Positions 24,232 through 35,777 of a DNA stretch of 64,000 nt are shown piece by piece. Made by a program: the position numbers and the translations under genes. Within the stretch, counting starts at the first letter, position 1; each line of letters starts with the position of its first letter. Below the pieces are notes generated by a model, which saw only the letters and a list, made by a program, of their open reading frames with translations, had not been told where the DNA came from and made no database searches. The DNA is from Ilyonectria destructans (Eukaryota > Ascomycota > Sordariomycetes > Hypocreales > Nectriaceae): NCBI GenBank assembly GCA_020740775.1, contig JAHEWK010000009.1, positions 2,418,001 to 2,482,000 on the forward strand, in the 5' to 3' direction.

Positions 24232-25581
24232 TCATGACACTCTAGTAAGCTGGGGGGTCAACTTTACTAAAACTCCCAAGTGCCTGATAGCGCCATCACG
24301 ACGTATACTTATTCGACGCCTAAGCATACCCAGGAGCAAGTTCCTTTCTCTTGAAATCTTCCATTCAACGTTCAGAGCTCCAAAGATGCCCAAGCAGCTT
24401 AATACCAGTGCACGCTGGAACGTCTTGATTAAGGTGCCGTTGTAAGCGGTAAGCTTCTCAGCTAACCTCGAGGGATCTACCAAGGATTTCAAACTCTTTG
24501 CCCCAGCGTTTACAACAACTTCAGGGTCAAGATTTGGAATGTTCAGTTCCATTGAGTTCTCAACCAACTTATTCGCGAACATGTTCTGGGAAACAGAGAC
24601 AAATAGCGCGCTACTGACATTTGCACAAACATAACTATTGCAGTTCCGATAGAAACGTCTGCCAGTGGGAGAACAGCTTGAGCAGCAACTCCACCCTGCT
24701 GGAAGCCAAGACCTACACCTAGACCGCGGAAAACCAGGAATCAAGTCCATTTCGTGTTGGAGGTGCTAACTTCGAACAAGGTAATCATGCCTGCGCCGAT
24801 AGACATGACAGCACGACTGGCAATAAAGAATGTGCATAGTGGCCAAATCTCGCCCTAAAGCCCCCAGCAGTTATGATTCCAACCACACTAGCTAGAATCA
24901 AAGGCAAAGAATAGATTCCAGACGTTACCACACCAGTGTTTTTGACGTCTTGGTTAATGGTGACAGCCGGCGAATGGATGTTCTTCGCGATCGACAATGT
25001 GAGCGATAGTGGCCAAGGATCCTGTAAAGATTCCCGCACTGCCTAGACCTGCAATGGCTCGGCCAATGATGAGGGCAGTCGATGTCGGGGCAACGCCACA
25101 GATCAGAGACCCAAGCTCAAACACAAAGAGTGCTGTCAGACATACAGTTTTGACGTTGGAAAGTTGCGCAAAGTTTCCCGAAGAGCATCTGCAATGCTGC
25201 AAATAAAGCCATTGGCAGTGCTGTCACACCTCCTCGAAGGACCATTATGCACATACTGCAAGTCGTGGAGAGATAGGCTGACGCGTACCATCCTACGTCA
25301 ATCAAGGTTTTAACCCTGTTGGGGGATAGCTACGGCAATAATGCAGCAGCAAAATCATCAAAGCTCTTTCGTTGTTGTCGGTAGGCAGGGATAAGCGCAC
25401 TCTGTGTTATCCAGGGCCGCGCAGAGCACTGCCAGCGTGGGGCTAATGATGCTGGGTAACTTACCGCTTTGGGCCCTGGGGCTTTGGGGTGGTTCAAGTT
25501 GTCGTCATGTTGATCATTTTCCCCATCCGACCCTTGTGACCCAGATGTACCTCCCATTTCCTTGCCCTGGGGGATGCCCAT
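24232..25581 (-). pseudogene. decayed DHA2-type MFS efflux pump gene
   Basis: Fragments in shifting frames follow the order of a 14-TM drug/toxin efflux pump. From the ATG at 25581 comes a hydrophilic N-terminus, then an ALDNT motif of TM1 in a second frame near 25420, DVGWYASAYL (near 25290), ELGSLICGVAPTSTALIIGRAIAGLGSAGIF (near 25060, the family's strongest signature), then a jump to SGIYSLPLILASVVGIITAGG (near 24900) and finally GVGLGFQQGG and ALFVSVSQNMFANKL (24720-24580). At least three frame changes and an internal deletion of roughly 150-200 residues between the signature and the TM9-10 region are evident. It is flanked by two regulator genes, as expected of a former cluster transporter. 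Not functional. Confidence 0.75.
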
Positions 25582-26337
25582 ATCTAACGAGGGGATACAT
25601 CGAAGGAGACTGGAGTAAATAAAATAGATGAAGTGACTAAGGGAAGGTAGAGTGTGAAAGGAAACAATAATAAAATTAGAAAAGCTGGGGCAAGCGCGGT
25701 GCGGGTAAAGGATTAGAATGAAAACAAAGCGCAATAAGAATGAGCAATAAGCCCAAAACTCTCCTTCCATAAATACGTTGGTTCATCGGTCACGAGTCAA
25801 CTCGAGTCTAAATCAGATGCCCCAGGTTCCTCTTACTCAAACGCTGGCCTCAATGCCTCCAAGCTCGGTGTCCGAGATATGCCCGGAATCTGCGGCCGTT
25901 CCCATGCCGGAATATGATTCGCCAGGCTAAATTCGGCCGTCCCGTCTCGCAGATCCTCGGACACCGGAAAAGCCCCGCACGAAGCAGCGGAATTTCCAGG
26001 CCGAAGGCCGAAAGCTAGGAAGTTGGGCTACGGCGCAATGCCGACCAAAGTGGGCTCCCGCGCGGCATCTCCGCAGGTGACTTGTACCCAGAGTGGTTTA
26101 GCTGCTTTTGAGATGGTTGTTGGCGATGGCTGGTATTTAAAAGGAAGTCTTGCACTTTAAATTTAAGTGGCCCGGGTCGTTGATTCCTACCGTGTGTTTT
26201 CTTTTTTTCACCCAGCGGCACATGTATACATTTCCCCTCCAGTACCCTTGATTCGATACGAAGCAATCTCGCGTTTCTTACTTCCTCATGAGCAACCTAA
26301 CAAAGGCGCTTGAACAGCCCAGAGTCTTTCAGTTGCG

Positions 26338-28417
26338 ATGAGCGAACAACCCGTCTCAGACGTCAGAGGCGGAAGAGGTAGCAACAGAAGTAGACCGTTC
26401 GCTGCTCCTCGACTCTCCTGTACCCAATGTCGGGCGAGAAAGTTGAAGTGTGACCGCACAAAACCATGCTGTGGTCGCTGCATCAAGCTGGGCGACGTAT
26501 GCGCCTATCCCCAATCGAGACTTCAACAGGTCTTCAGCGGGAATACAGTCACAGAATCTGAGACGAAGATGGGTTAGTACCCTATATCCTTGGTTGGAAT
26601 GCGTGTAGCTTAGACTCGATCCCTACTCTCACTATATCGATGCTCACACAGCCCAGGTCAGCCCGAAGACGTGATCAAGGCTGCTCCTAAAGAAGGGAAT
26701 CTTTGCCCGTCCCAACAGGTCGAAATCGATGACCGAGAAGAGGTTCTAGCCAGTCCTAAAACTCTCAAGCCATTGCTCATTGGGAATGTTGCCGGAAATA
26801 ATGCATCAAAGTCCGAGTCTCGCACCCGCTCCGCTACCAGGGAACTAAGGAGTAGCGGCCTCATCGAGCAACCCCTCTGTTCTGAATTGATAAAGGAACT
26901 GTAAGTTGACATCAAGGTATTTCTTTGTAGCAGGTTGGACTAATCATTGAGTCCTAGGATGTCAATTTACTTCGATAAACTGCATCAAGCCTCGCCAATG
27001 CTACACCGACAACGCTTCATAGCATCGTTGCACTTACCAACTCACATGCAACCCCCAATGTGTCTTCAATACATCATCATGGCTTCAGCTGCCGCGAGTT
27101 CAGACACTTATCGCCACTTATCACTACCGTTTTACCAACACGCTAAGGCGTATGCCAACTGTGACGATATAGAGGTACGTTGTGCTAGTCTTGCCATACG
27201 CGTGCAACGAGTACTAACCCGTTTGAGAATCGCGGTATTACCTTGGCTCATGTCCAATGTGGGAATTTAATGGCCAACTTCGAAGCTGAACACCTCATGT
27301 TCGCAAGAGCGTCATTGAGTCTATGCTACAGTGTCCGGATCGCTCAGATATTGAATCTCGACAAAGTGGATGCAGATGAACAGGAGGTGAACTCAGATCT
27401 TGGGACACGAAGTGATTGGGTCGAACTTGAGGAACGCCGCCGAACATGGTGGGTAATCTTTTGTTCTGACCGTTTCGTTTCCGCAACTACCAAATGGCCA
27501 GCTTTAATACATGTGCAAGATGTTAGATTCAGGCTCCCCAAATTGCATTATGCAAATCGGCTGACATTTTTAGATTCAAACCTTGCTGCCTTCCTCTGAT
27601 GAAGCATATGAAAATGGTTGCGAGGAAAAGACCTCCCTGTTAGTGGATGCACTGCATCACGGCGAAGGATACTCTTCCTTTGCGGGGAGAGTAATTGTAG
27701 CGCACCTTTTCTATCACACTCTTGAGCACACGTTTCAGGTTAATTCACACTACGACTTGGACTTTGGCTCGATCCCTTTTGGGAGCGGCACAGGGACTTT
27801 GATAACGACCTAGCTATTATGCTAGTGTTGTTACCCAAGAATCTTCGTCTCCCTGTTAGCTTCCGCTGCCAGAACGCAGTGTTCGTTAGCGTCATGATCC
27901 ATACAGCCAACATCTGCCTCCACAAGGCAGCTCTCTGGAGGGTTTTGTCACAAACCGTACCAGACTATATGGAGCGCCAATATCAGAACAGGTTGCTCCC
28001 GGCGGCGGAGGAAATCCTTAGTATCTTGAAGATGACTACGGATGTATACACGGCCCTTCTAAATCCCTTCATGAACTTCTCAGCATACATGGCTGCTGTG
28101 ATATTTCTCGAAGATGTTTTGGACGAGAATGGTTCCCAAAGCGAAGATAACCTGGAATTTATGCTTCAGGTTATGGTCACTGTTGGTAAAACTAATGCAG
28201 TGACGCGATCATTAGCAAAGCAGCTTGCTGAAGAATTAGTACAACATGGTATTAAGTTATCAATTGTGGAAAAGGTAAGTTTGGAGTACTTTTCAAAAAA
28301 GGTGCTAAGAATCTAATATCTTGGCAGGTTAAAGAGCTACATTCAGATCCAACCATCGTTCCACTGCTGGCTAAACTAGATCCGAAGTCTCCTAGTATAA
28401 CATTTTGTGTACAATGA
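26338..28417 (+). CDS. Zn2Cys6 fungal transcription factor (possible frameshift)
   Basis: Exons 26338-26572, 26657-26900, 26958-27174, 27228-27521, 27574-27738, 27786-28274 and 28328-28417 give 577 residues. The zinc cluster has Cys at 28, 31, 38, 45, 48 and 55 ([17 protein letters not shown]), followed by the middle homology region ([61 protein letters not shown]). Most introns have GT-AG ends and branch-like CTAAC or CTGAC. The 47-bp segment 27739-27785 is the weak point: excluding it keeps the frame, but it lacks a branch site and, when translated, it reads like conserved protein up to a one-base slip at about 27776. So the gene may instead carry a one-base frameshift that removes the C-terminal third. 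Another cluster-regulator candidate. Confidence 0.65.
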
Positions 28418-30124
28418 TAGGAATTGCAAAATAATCGACTTTTTCCTAAGACACAAGCTTCATATGCCACGTCTTTTTGACGTCTGGGGGGGGAATAGAT
28501 TCATCTTTTTTAGCTACGCTACGGCGTCAATCTACTCCAGTTTTCGCTAACAGCAACATTCACAGGATTGTGTATAACATCATTAAACAGTGTCAAGATC
28601 GATTAGCGGAAGCAGAGGAGTCTCTGCCCTTAAATACAGTACGGAGATTCTCAACACTTTGGGCAACTTCATTCTTTCAATAGGTCAGTTGCCATAGCAG
28701 GTTTGTTGCAAATATGATGTGTTCTCTCGTAGCAGCCGTTACATGACGTTGCTACTAGCTCGTAGTAACAGCAATAGCCTATGAGCGTCGATGCGCCAGG
28801 TATTGTAACAGAACCTTGCATATACTACTCGAGTGAGGGGCAGGACTAGGATAGGAAACACCCCGACAGACATAAATTATAAATAAAGCCTACCTATCGA
28901 TCATACACCTTTTACACACGGGAAATTCTCCTCATTAACACTAATAGAACCTAATTCTTTTCCAGACAGCGATGGCTGCTCTACTAACCCACTCAAATAT
29001 TTATCCTTCATAGCAGTGTCGCTTGGTTCCGAGCTTCAATTGTGTTATGTGGCTACCTCAGACGTGATTAGGTAGTAAGATCTATTTGATAGCTCAGATA
29101 TTAATGAGAGTAGTGGCACGGTGAGAGAACTAGGGCAAACAGACGGTATCCTAAGACTGGAATGTGTAATAATGCTCCCCAGCTCTAGTGATCCTACCCT
29201 ACACCACCGACGGACTGCATCTACGTAGTAAGCCAGCTCAAGACTACTAACGCACATTGCTCCACACAATTCTTTGCTATTGATGCCGTTAAGTATTTGC
29301 ATATTCTCGATTACTACATTTCAGCTAAATACTAACGTAACTGTACGGTTGGGACCCGCATTAGGAGGACTCACGACCAAGGAGAACAAATCGTGCGGAT
29401 GAGTCGGGCCGAGTAACGATTTAGCAATCGCCACCTCCCGCAAAAGGATAAAGTGCTACCCCTTGACGCTTGGCGCCTTCACTAAACTTATTCATGGCCC
29501 CATCGCGTCCTTGGCACCCTTAATCCTATCTCAGGGGTTAGGATTTAGCTTAAAACTATGCATGAGCACCTGCATCAAGCTAAAACGGGCTTCGGTCACC
29601 GGAAACACCCTAGAACAGACAAATGCAAGTCCTAGACCGGTAGGTAGAATGGGAACTCTAAGATGGCGTTACCTAAAGTCTAAACACACTGCCTCAATAA
29701 AATACCCATGCTTCGGAGTGAGCGAGGGTGTATGACAAGGGCTACCACCACTGCCGATCCACTTAGCGGAAACAGTTATTCATAATACGAGCCCTTTAAC
29801 CGGCCGATTGGTGGAACCAGGACTCTTGTTATCCTTAACGGCAGGTTCGGCCACTAAACCTTATAAACAAATCTTCCGTACCCCCCGTTCCACGTTGAGG
29901 TTGCAGCCTGCATTCTTCCTAGTGTAAAAGTCGGGTCGGTAAACAGGACATCTAAGCCTCTTTGAGACTCGGAGCCGGAATATGAACGTTTACAGTAATG
30001 TCAGAACATGCCATACCGCTGATTAAAGATCTATAAGTTAGTGAGTCCTGCTCGTTTTATATCATTTCCTCATTCCACTCCAACAGACTCACTATACTCC
30101 TTCTCATCCTCGCCGCCTTTCAAA
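28418..30124. other. intergenic stretch, no gene seen
   Basis: No protein-like frame and no tRNA-like cloverleaf were found by eye. The segment 29340-29900 is less A+T-rich than its surroundings but gives only short frames beginning at non-ATG codons. The last 100 bp before the GH12 gene are pyrimidine-rich, typical of a fungal 5' leader, with a TATA-like CTATAAG near 30030. Confidence 0.45.
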
Positions 30125-30973
30125 ATGCAGTTGACTTTCCTCCTCTCGAGCTTGCTCGCCGCCTCCGCGGCCGCAACACCCACTGCTACCATTGACAAGC
30201 GGGCTCAGACCTGGTGCGACAGCTTCGGCAGCCTCCAGACCAACGGCTACGTGGTCTACCACAACAACTGGGGCGCGGGCTCCGCCTCCTCTGGTCGCCA
30301 GTGCACTACCTTTGACAAGGTCAACAGCGGAAACTCTTTCGTATGGTCTACAGAGTGGACTTGGGTTGGCGGCGCTGGACAGGTCAAGTCGTACGCCAAC
30401 GTTGCGCTCGAGAAGGTCCACAAGAAGCTTTCTCAGATCAAGTCCATTCCCTCCAAGTGGACGTGGCGGTATGTTAAGCTGGGCAAATCAACCAACATGA
30501 TATCGACTAACAGCATCAGCTACACCGGCACCAACATGATTTCCAACGTCTCTTACGACCTCTGGCTTGCGCCGTCCACCACTGCCAAGAATTCGCATGA
30601 GATCATGGTCTGGGTGGGTGCCTACGGTGGTGCTGGCCCCATCAGCGAGACTGGATCTACCATTGCTACTCCCACTATCCTGGGCAGCAAGTGGAAGCTC
30701 TTCAAGGGAACGAACGACGGCGTCATCGTCTTCTCGTTTGTTGCGGATAAGAACATTGGCAACTTTGAGGGTGACCTGAACGAGTTCTACAAGTACCTCA
30801 CCTCCAACCAGGGCGTCAGCAAGGACCTGTATGTCACTAGCCTCCAGGCTGGCACTGAGCCTTTCGAGGGTAAGTTACCGTTGTGATTGATGAAAGATAT
30901 GATCTAATGTTGTTTAGGGTCCAACGCTGTCCTGAAGACCTCCGAGTACACCATCACGGTCAACGCCAACTAA
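30125..30973 (+). CDS. secreted GH12 endoglucanase/xyloglucanase
   Basis: Exons 30125-30468, 30520-30869 and 30918-30973 give 249 residues. Signal peptide: short basic-free start, hydrophobic LTFLLSSLLAASAAA, then a Lys-Arg processing site near residue 21 ahead of the mature AQTWC start. GH12 marks: YVVYHNNWG near the N-terminus, the nucleophile Glu in HEIMVWVGAYGGAGPIS, and the acid/base Glu in GTEPFEG near the C-terminus, with FSFVADKN and DLNEFYKYL between. The enzyme should cut beta-1,4-glucan or xyloglucan outside the cell. The first intron (51 bp) is a multiple of three and has no stop, so an unspliced reading stays open; removing it restores the spacing WRYTGTN expected for the family. 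The start at 30125 follows AAAATG; the upstream open frame has no ATG. Unlikely to be part of the metabolite pathway. Confidence 0.9.
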
Positions 30974-31513
30974 GAATTGACGAAGAGAAATATTCCATTT
31001 CATGCACGACTAGTCTTGCATTAACCAGCATATTCCTCAACTTGCTTTTATCGATGGTATTGTAAATAGTGCAAATACATAGTCACATTAGGTACCCGCA
31101 AGATTGTAGCATAATAAAGTTAGCATGACATTTTTATGGCCGTTTATTCACTTTTAGTCACTTAAGAGGGACCGAATTTTCTATTTTAGTCGTGTCTTTT
31201 ACCAAGTCTCGGTCGCATGTCCAGCAATGCCGACCGCTTCAGATAAATGCCTCCGAAGGCCTCTGTTGAAGAAGTCAAGAGTTGTTATCCTTAGATTGCA
31301 ATGACTAGCTAAATCGGCGATAAGCACTGAAATTAAAGCTTGTTTCCTTCAGTTTCTACCCAAGTTGTGGGAGTGGGGTGGTTATCTTGAGCGATAGGCT
31401 TCGGTTCCTCATTGTAGAACCAAACGAACTTAGCTACCTAATATTTACCCATCACACATCTTCCCATCGTTTCAAACATGGTGGTCCTTTCAATACCCAC
31501 GGTCCCCATAAAC
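30974..31513. other. gap between convergent genes
   Basis: 3' flanks of the GH12 gene and the Clr5-domain gene. AATAAA-like signals are present near 31113 (GCATAATAAAG). No gene is seen. Confidence 0.5.
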
Positions 31514-34202
31514 TTAGCGATCATCTTGATCAATAAATGTCGTTCTGTTGTAGATATCCATATTCATAAAATGCTGTACGCAGACCTCCTGTGCGGTAGG
31601 GCAGATATAGCTGTCACTCTCATGAAACCACCCACAACGCGAGTGGTTTTTCATCATCTGGTTTTGGACTAAAGGCGTCAGGAAAAGCGCCGAGTTTCCT
31701 TCCAGCCAGGTGCGAAGCGCTTCCATTGAGAAGTTGTCCGAAATCCAAGCGTCCCCGTCACTTACCCGACGATATGTAAGCAGTTCGGTCTGAATCGTGG
31801 CCCAGAGAAGACCTATTTCTGGACCACTGCATGGCAAATCTAGCTCCTCATGATGAAACTCGTTCTCCAATATGCATGCCTCTTTGTCTGGAGACCTGGG
31901 CGAAGCGGGCTCCGATCCTGCAATCACTTCTCCTATGGGTTCACTGCTCACACTTCTGTCCGGGTGAAAGTTTCGTCTCTGATCCTTGTCCTCTTCAGCT
32001 TGGACTAAAGCTTGCAAGACACAGGTCCATCCAGTTTGGCATTCTGCACTCCAACCTTTGATGACATTGTCTGGCACAACTTGCATAAGTTCGAAAGCCG
32101 ACAAAGGTTTATGATAGCATTTTCCTGGATCTGAAGTCCTCAGTATCTCTTCAACAGAGACGTTCACCTTCAGATCAACGTCAGCTCCCATGGCCAAGAG
32201 ACAGATCAATACGGCCAGGGCTCCAAACAATGTCTCTCCGGGTATTCCCAATTGCGCCAGGTGGAACGCCGTGACGACGAGCGTATGAAGCGGCCCGAGT
32301 TTGAGCTCCAGACCACATTCCGTGCAACGACGCAAGAAGAGTCCGCTCAGAGCGTTTATATTCGGTGATACTGAGGACTCAAAGATAGCCATGATACTAT
32401 GGCAAACCGCTTGCACAGCTGTGTGGCAAAATGGATGTTTCCATTTGGTGGGGATCCTATTATATCCCTGCTTGAATAGCTCGCGGACTGTCTGGTGATC
32501 TGCGTCCCATCTACCACAAATGTCTCTCTCCTCGCCGGGAAATCGGCTGGGAGAATGAAAACCGTAACTCGCAGTCTCAGGGTTGAGACTCGTGTGAGAG
32601 CGAAGAATGGATACCATGAGGGTATCCAGTATCGTGTGTCCAAGATTGTCGATATTGTGATAAAAGGCGTAAGATGAACGGAGAATTCTGGACAGTGTTG
32701 AAAATGTCATGCAACAAGTGTGTCCACCGTCCAGAAACGATGCTGCAAGATGGAAAGGATGAATATCGTCGATTCCATCCGGTGCTCGTGAGCCGTTTTG
32801 GAACCATAGATGATACAAAAGATCACTGTTTCCCGCCATTATCGCCAACCTCCAAGAGTCCAATTGGAAAACCATTGGATTATTTTCCAATGATTGTACA
32901 ATAGTCTCCTGAGCAAGCGGAAGGTCGACTGCTTGAGTGTTGGTAAAGGTATTAGAGGTCATGGATTGGTGCAGGGATTCGACGAACGACAGCGTTGAGA
33001 GGCTGGGTGAGGTGTTTGATGCCGGCTCTGAACCAACCGACTCGTATTCCATGTCCGCTACATGGATGCTCCATCTGCAAAGCTGTGAAGGTTCAAATGG
33101 GGATGGACGTGGTGAGGGGCTCGAAGGAAAGTCCAGAAAAGCTGACGGCGTCCAAGGACTTGTTGAATTACATCCCGGGGGTGTGAAGGTGAGACTTTGA
33201 TCTGTGATCAAATTCCACGGTTCTTGCCCCCACGTCTTTGCCATTTTGAAGCCATGCATGTAGAAATCGTGAAAGTAGTCGACTACGGTGCTTTGATTGG
33301 TCAGCATATATGCCACACATCAAATGCAACGGCAGATTAAAACAACGGAAATGCTTCCTGATAACGTACCTGCGATCCTCTCTACACATGCTGACAATAA
33401 GCTCCTTAAGTCGCCCTTGCAGGAAGAGACTTGCACGATCTTCCTTGACTTTCTGATAAACAAGTTGCATGTTCGGAGAAGGACCGGCTGTCTCCCGACC
33501 TGGGGTCAGGGCCTCGGGACTGTGGATATTCAAATACCCCGGAGTTGCGCCAAGAGGTCCAAAGGGGGAAGGTTGGTCTGGATTCTTGGGGAGGGACGAA
33601 ACGAAGGCGGCATAGGGGAGATTCCACGATGAGAGTCTAATGCAACGCGTCAACAACATCCTCTCTTGGATCCACCTAAGACGTGGAGTTCAGAACCTAC
33701 AATCCTGGGGCTAGGACTTCGACTGGGCGACATCGCCCTTTGTCCATCAGGTGTCTTTTCAGCTTTTTGACATCGAATGGTTTGTTCCGGTCACTTTGGT
33801 GGATAATAACCTGTGATGTGCTTGTGCCGGGTCGTTTTCGTCGCCCGAGAGCGCTGGTGATATCGTCCTTGACATCTTTTTCGATCCGTTTGTTGACATT
33901 CCAGGCTCGGAAGCGAGGCGGATATTCCGATTGCCTAGAAAAAAGAGCCAACATCATCAGCTTGTCTGACGACTAGGGAGGGAGATGTATTGAATGAAGA
34001 CGTACGCCGCATGGAAGGAGTAATGAGCCTTCATGAACTGGACCACCTGAGTGATGGTTGTCGACTTTCCCCCTCTGCCATAATTGCCAGTGTATAACTG
34101 GACAATTACTGGCTTCAAGTGGTCCCATCGGTCTTTGTGAGCAATGTGAAGAAATTTAGCCTCGTGTGACTGAGGAAGTAATTCTACTGGGGCGGGGTCC
34201 AT
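31514..34202 (-). CDS. Clr5-domain protein
   Basis: Exons 34202-34006, 33934-33701, 33636-33370 and 33290-31514 give 824 residues, all joins in frame with GT-AG ends. Residues about 23-80 form a Clr5 domain: DRWDHLKPVIVQLYT, then VVQFMKAHYSFHA interrupted by the first intron, then YPPRFRAWNVNKR. This domain opens many large fungal proteins and is named after a regulator linked to cellulose-degradation screens, but for most members no function is proven. A basic stretch (ALGRRKRPG) follows. The remaining 700 residues have no motif I can name; some helices resemble loosely repeated ankyrin-like segments, without a clear repeat. It faces away from the NmrA-like gene at 36.6 kb and has an unusual promoter with four copies of a 23-bp element. 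Whether it regulates the neighbouring GH12 gene is unknown. Confidence 0.75.
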
Positions 34203-34591
34203 GGTGACCTGGGCTGACGCAGCTGGTGAGGGAATGGAATCAGGGCAAAGAAGTAGGCTTGGTAAATCAAGAATGGAAGAAGGAGGAAGAATGATGATGA
34301 ATGGGGGAAATCAATCAGGCTGGGATTGCAGCAGGTCCAAGACTTTATAGCTGAGGCTGGCGACAGCAGATGCCCCTCGGTTGCCTCGTTTTGGCATTGC
34401 CTCACTCTGTGTCTACTTGCGAACCACTTAAGTAGACTTGCGACATCAACCTGCAGCACTTTGTGTACGAAGTACCCCTCAACATTTACGGACGGTATGG
34501 CACGCCAGAAAAAGCAATGAGGTTACACAGGATAGGTTGAAAAAACAGGCTGTGGCAAATCTGCCCCAGATAACACGTCCAAGGAGGTCAA

Positions 34592-34931
34592 AACAAAACG
34601 TTACGGGCGAATCATAACCCTGGAACGAGTTTGTCCCTTGCGGTAATGTCCCCAGACGGGCATGCATGATGGCAATGTGTAGGTACCTACACCCAGCCTC
34701 AGTGGAGTCGAACAAAACATCACAAACCAATCAGCAAGGCCAACAAAACGTCACGGCCGAATCATGAGCATCAAGTCATATTTGGTGCCCAACGTGTGCA
34801 AGTAGATATACACCCACCGTCATCAGCCCCTCCCCTTCACCGCCTCAGCCCGTTCTCTCCTCCGTTTCCCATATGAGCCCTGGCTCAGGAGGCTCTTAGA
34901 TCTGCTCGACAAAACGTCACCGGCCAATCGG
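34592..34931. promoter_or_regulatory. four copies of a 23-bp CRE-half-site plus CCAAT-like element
   Basis: Copies at 34592-34614, 34711-34733, 34742-34764 and 34909-34931, all in the same orientation. Each reads ACAAAAC(G/A)T(C/T)AC, then 3-4 variable bases, then a box CGAATCA, CCAATCA or CCAATCG. The first half carries ACGTCA, a bZIP half site; the second resembles the CCAAT box bound by the CBC/Hap complex. Distances are irregular (119, 31 and 167 bp), so this is not a tandem repeat from slippage. The nearest gene start is the Clr5-domain gene, 390-730 bp away. Confidence 0.7.
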
Positions 34932-35495
34932 AAGCCAGTGATACTCCCAACCGTGATGCCAGAGGGGTGATGCCTAGGCGTAGGATAGACCTACTACATG
35001 ATGAGGCGTCGCTAGGCCAAGCAGATTCAAGCACCCAGAAGGAACAGCCCATGCCCCATTCAGATGCCCATATGGCGGCCCAGACATGTCTGAGCTGCTG
35101 TTTGTTCGTATCATCTAAGTCACATGTCGGTATTAAGTGGCATTTGCCACGCATTAATTGGTTGCCCTTGTTGGCTGACTCGGTCAGGTCAAGGCGAAGT
35201 AGTAAATTACCTCCTTCAGTTGGTGCATTTTGCCTTTCTTGCCCTCCACAAGATGTCGATAAATAGCTGGTCTTGTCCCCCATTAAAGCTTGTCTCATTA
35301 CCACTCTCTTCACCATCTCATTGCGTTCCTTCATCCTGCTTGAAACCATCTAACGCTGCGGTACCACACTCTTCTTCTGATACAACAATACCTTTATTCC
35401 TGCACTCAGATCCCTCCAATTCCTCCGCTTAGTTCCTAGCCTCTTGGACATTGCTCTCACCCAAAGTCTAAGGCCTGTACTCCCTGACCGTACCA

Positions 35496-35777
35496 ATGCC
35501 AAACACGTACGTCCATAACCGTGAAACTGGAAGTCGACAAGCTTATAGGCAGTCCGGATATCCCACAGCTGACTTCATTCCCAGGGACGAGCCCGATACC
35601 TGGAGCACTGTTGCCAGAAGCGGATCACCAAAGCTTCCATCATCCGGAACGAATGGAGTTGTTTCGGCGACCTCAGGTTGCTGTCAGAGAACATCTGTGA
35701 TGAGTGAGGAGCAGAGGAAGAATATACAAACCAATGACCTACATGGCGTGGGCCTACACTTTAGCTCAGGCAAGTAA
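35496..35777 (+). CDS. doubtful small hypothetical protein
   Basis: A frame of 93 codons beginning ATG in the context ACCAATGCC and preceded by about 200 bp of CT-rich sequence and an A+T box (GATAAATAG) near 35258, which looks like a fungal promoter and leader. The predicted protein is hydrophilic, Ser- and Arg-rich, without signal peptide, membrane segment or known motif. A donor-like GCAAGTAAGA overlaps its last codons, but splicing to the nearest acceptor adds only one codon before a stop. It may be chance. Confidence 0.25.
   Translation: MPNTYVHNRETGSRQAYRQSGYPTADFIPRDEPDTWSTVARSGSPKLPSSGTNGVVSATSGCCQRTSVMSEEQRKNIQTNDLHGVGLHFSSGK

Noticed and set aside
33670..33694. A 25-bp intron in the Clr5-domain gene
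   Set aside because: Too short for splicing. A longer intron ending in GCATTAG at 33637 keeps the frame.
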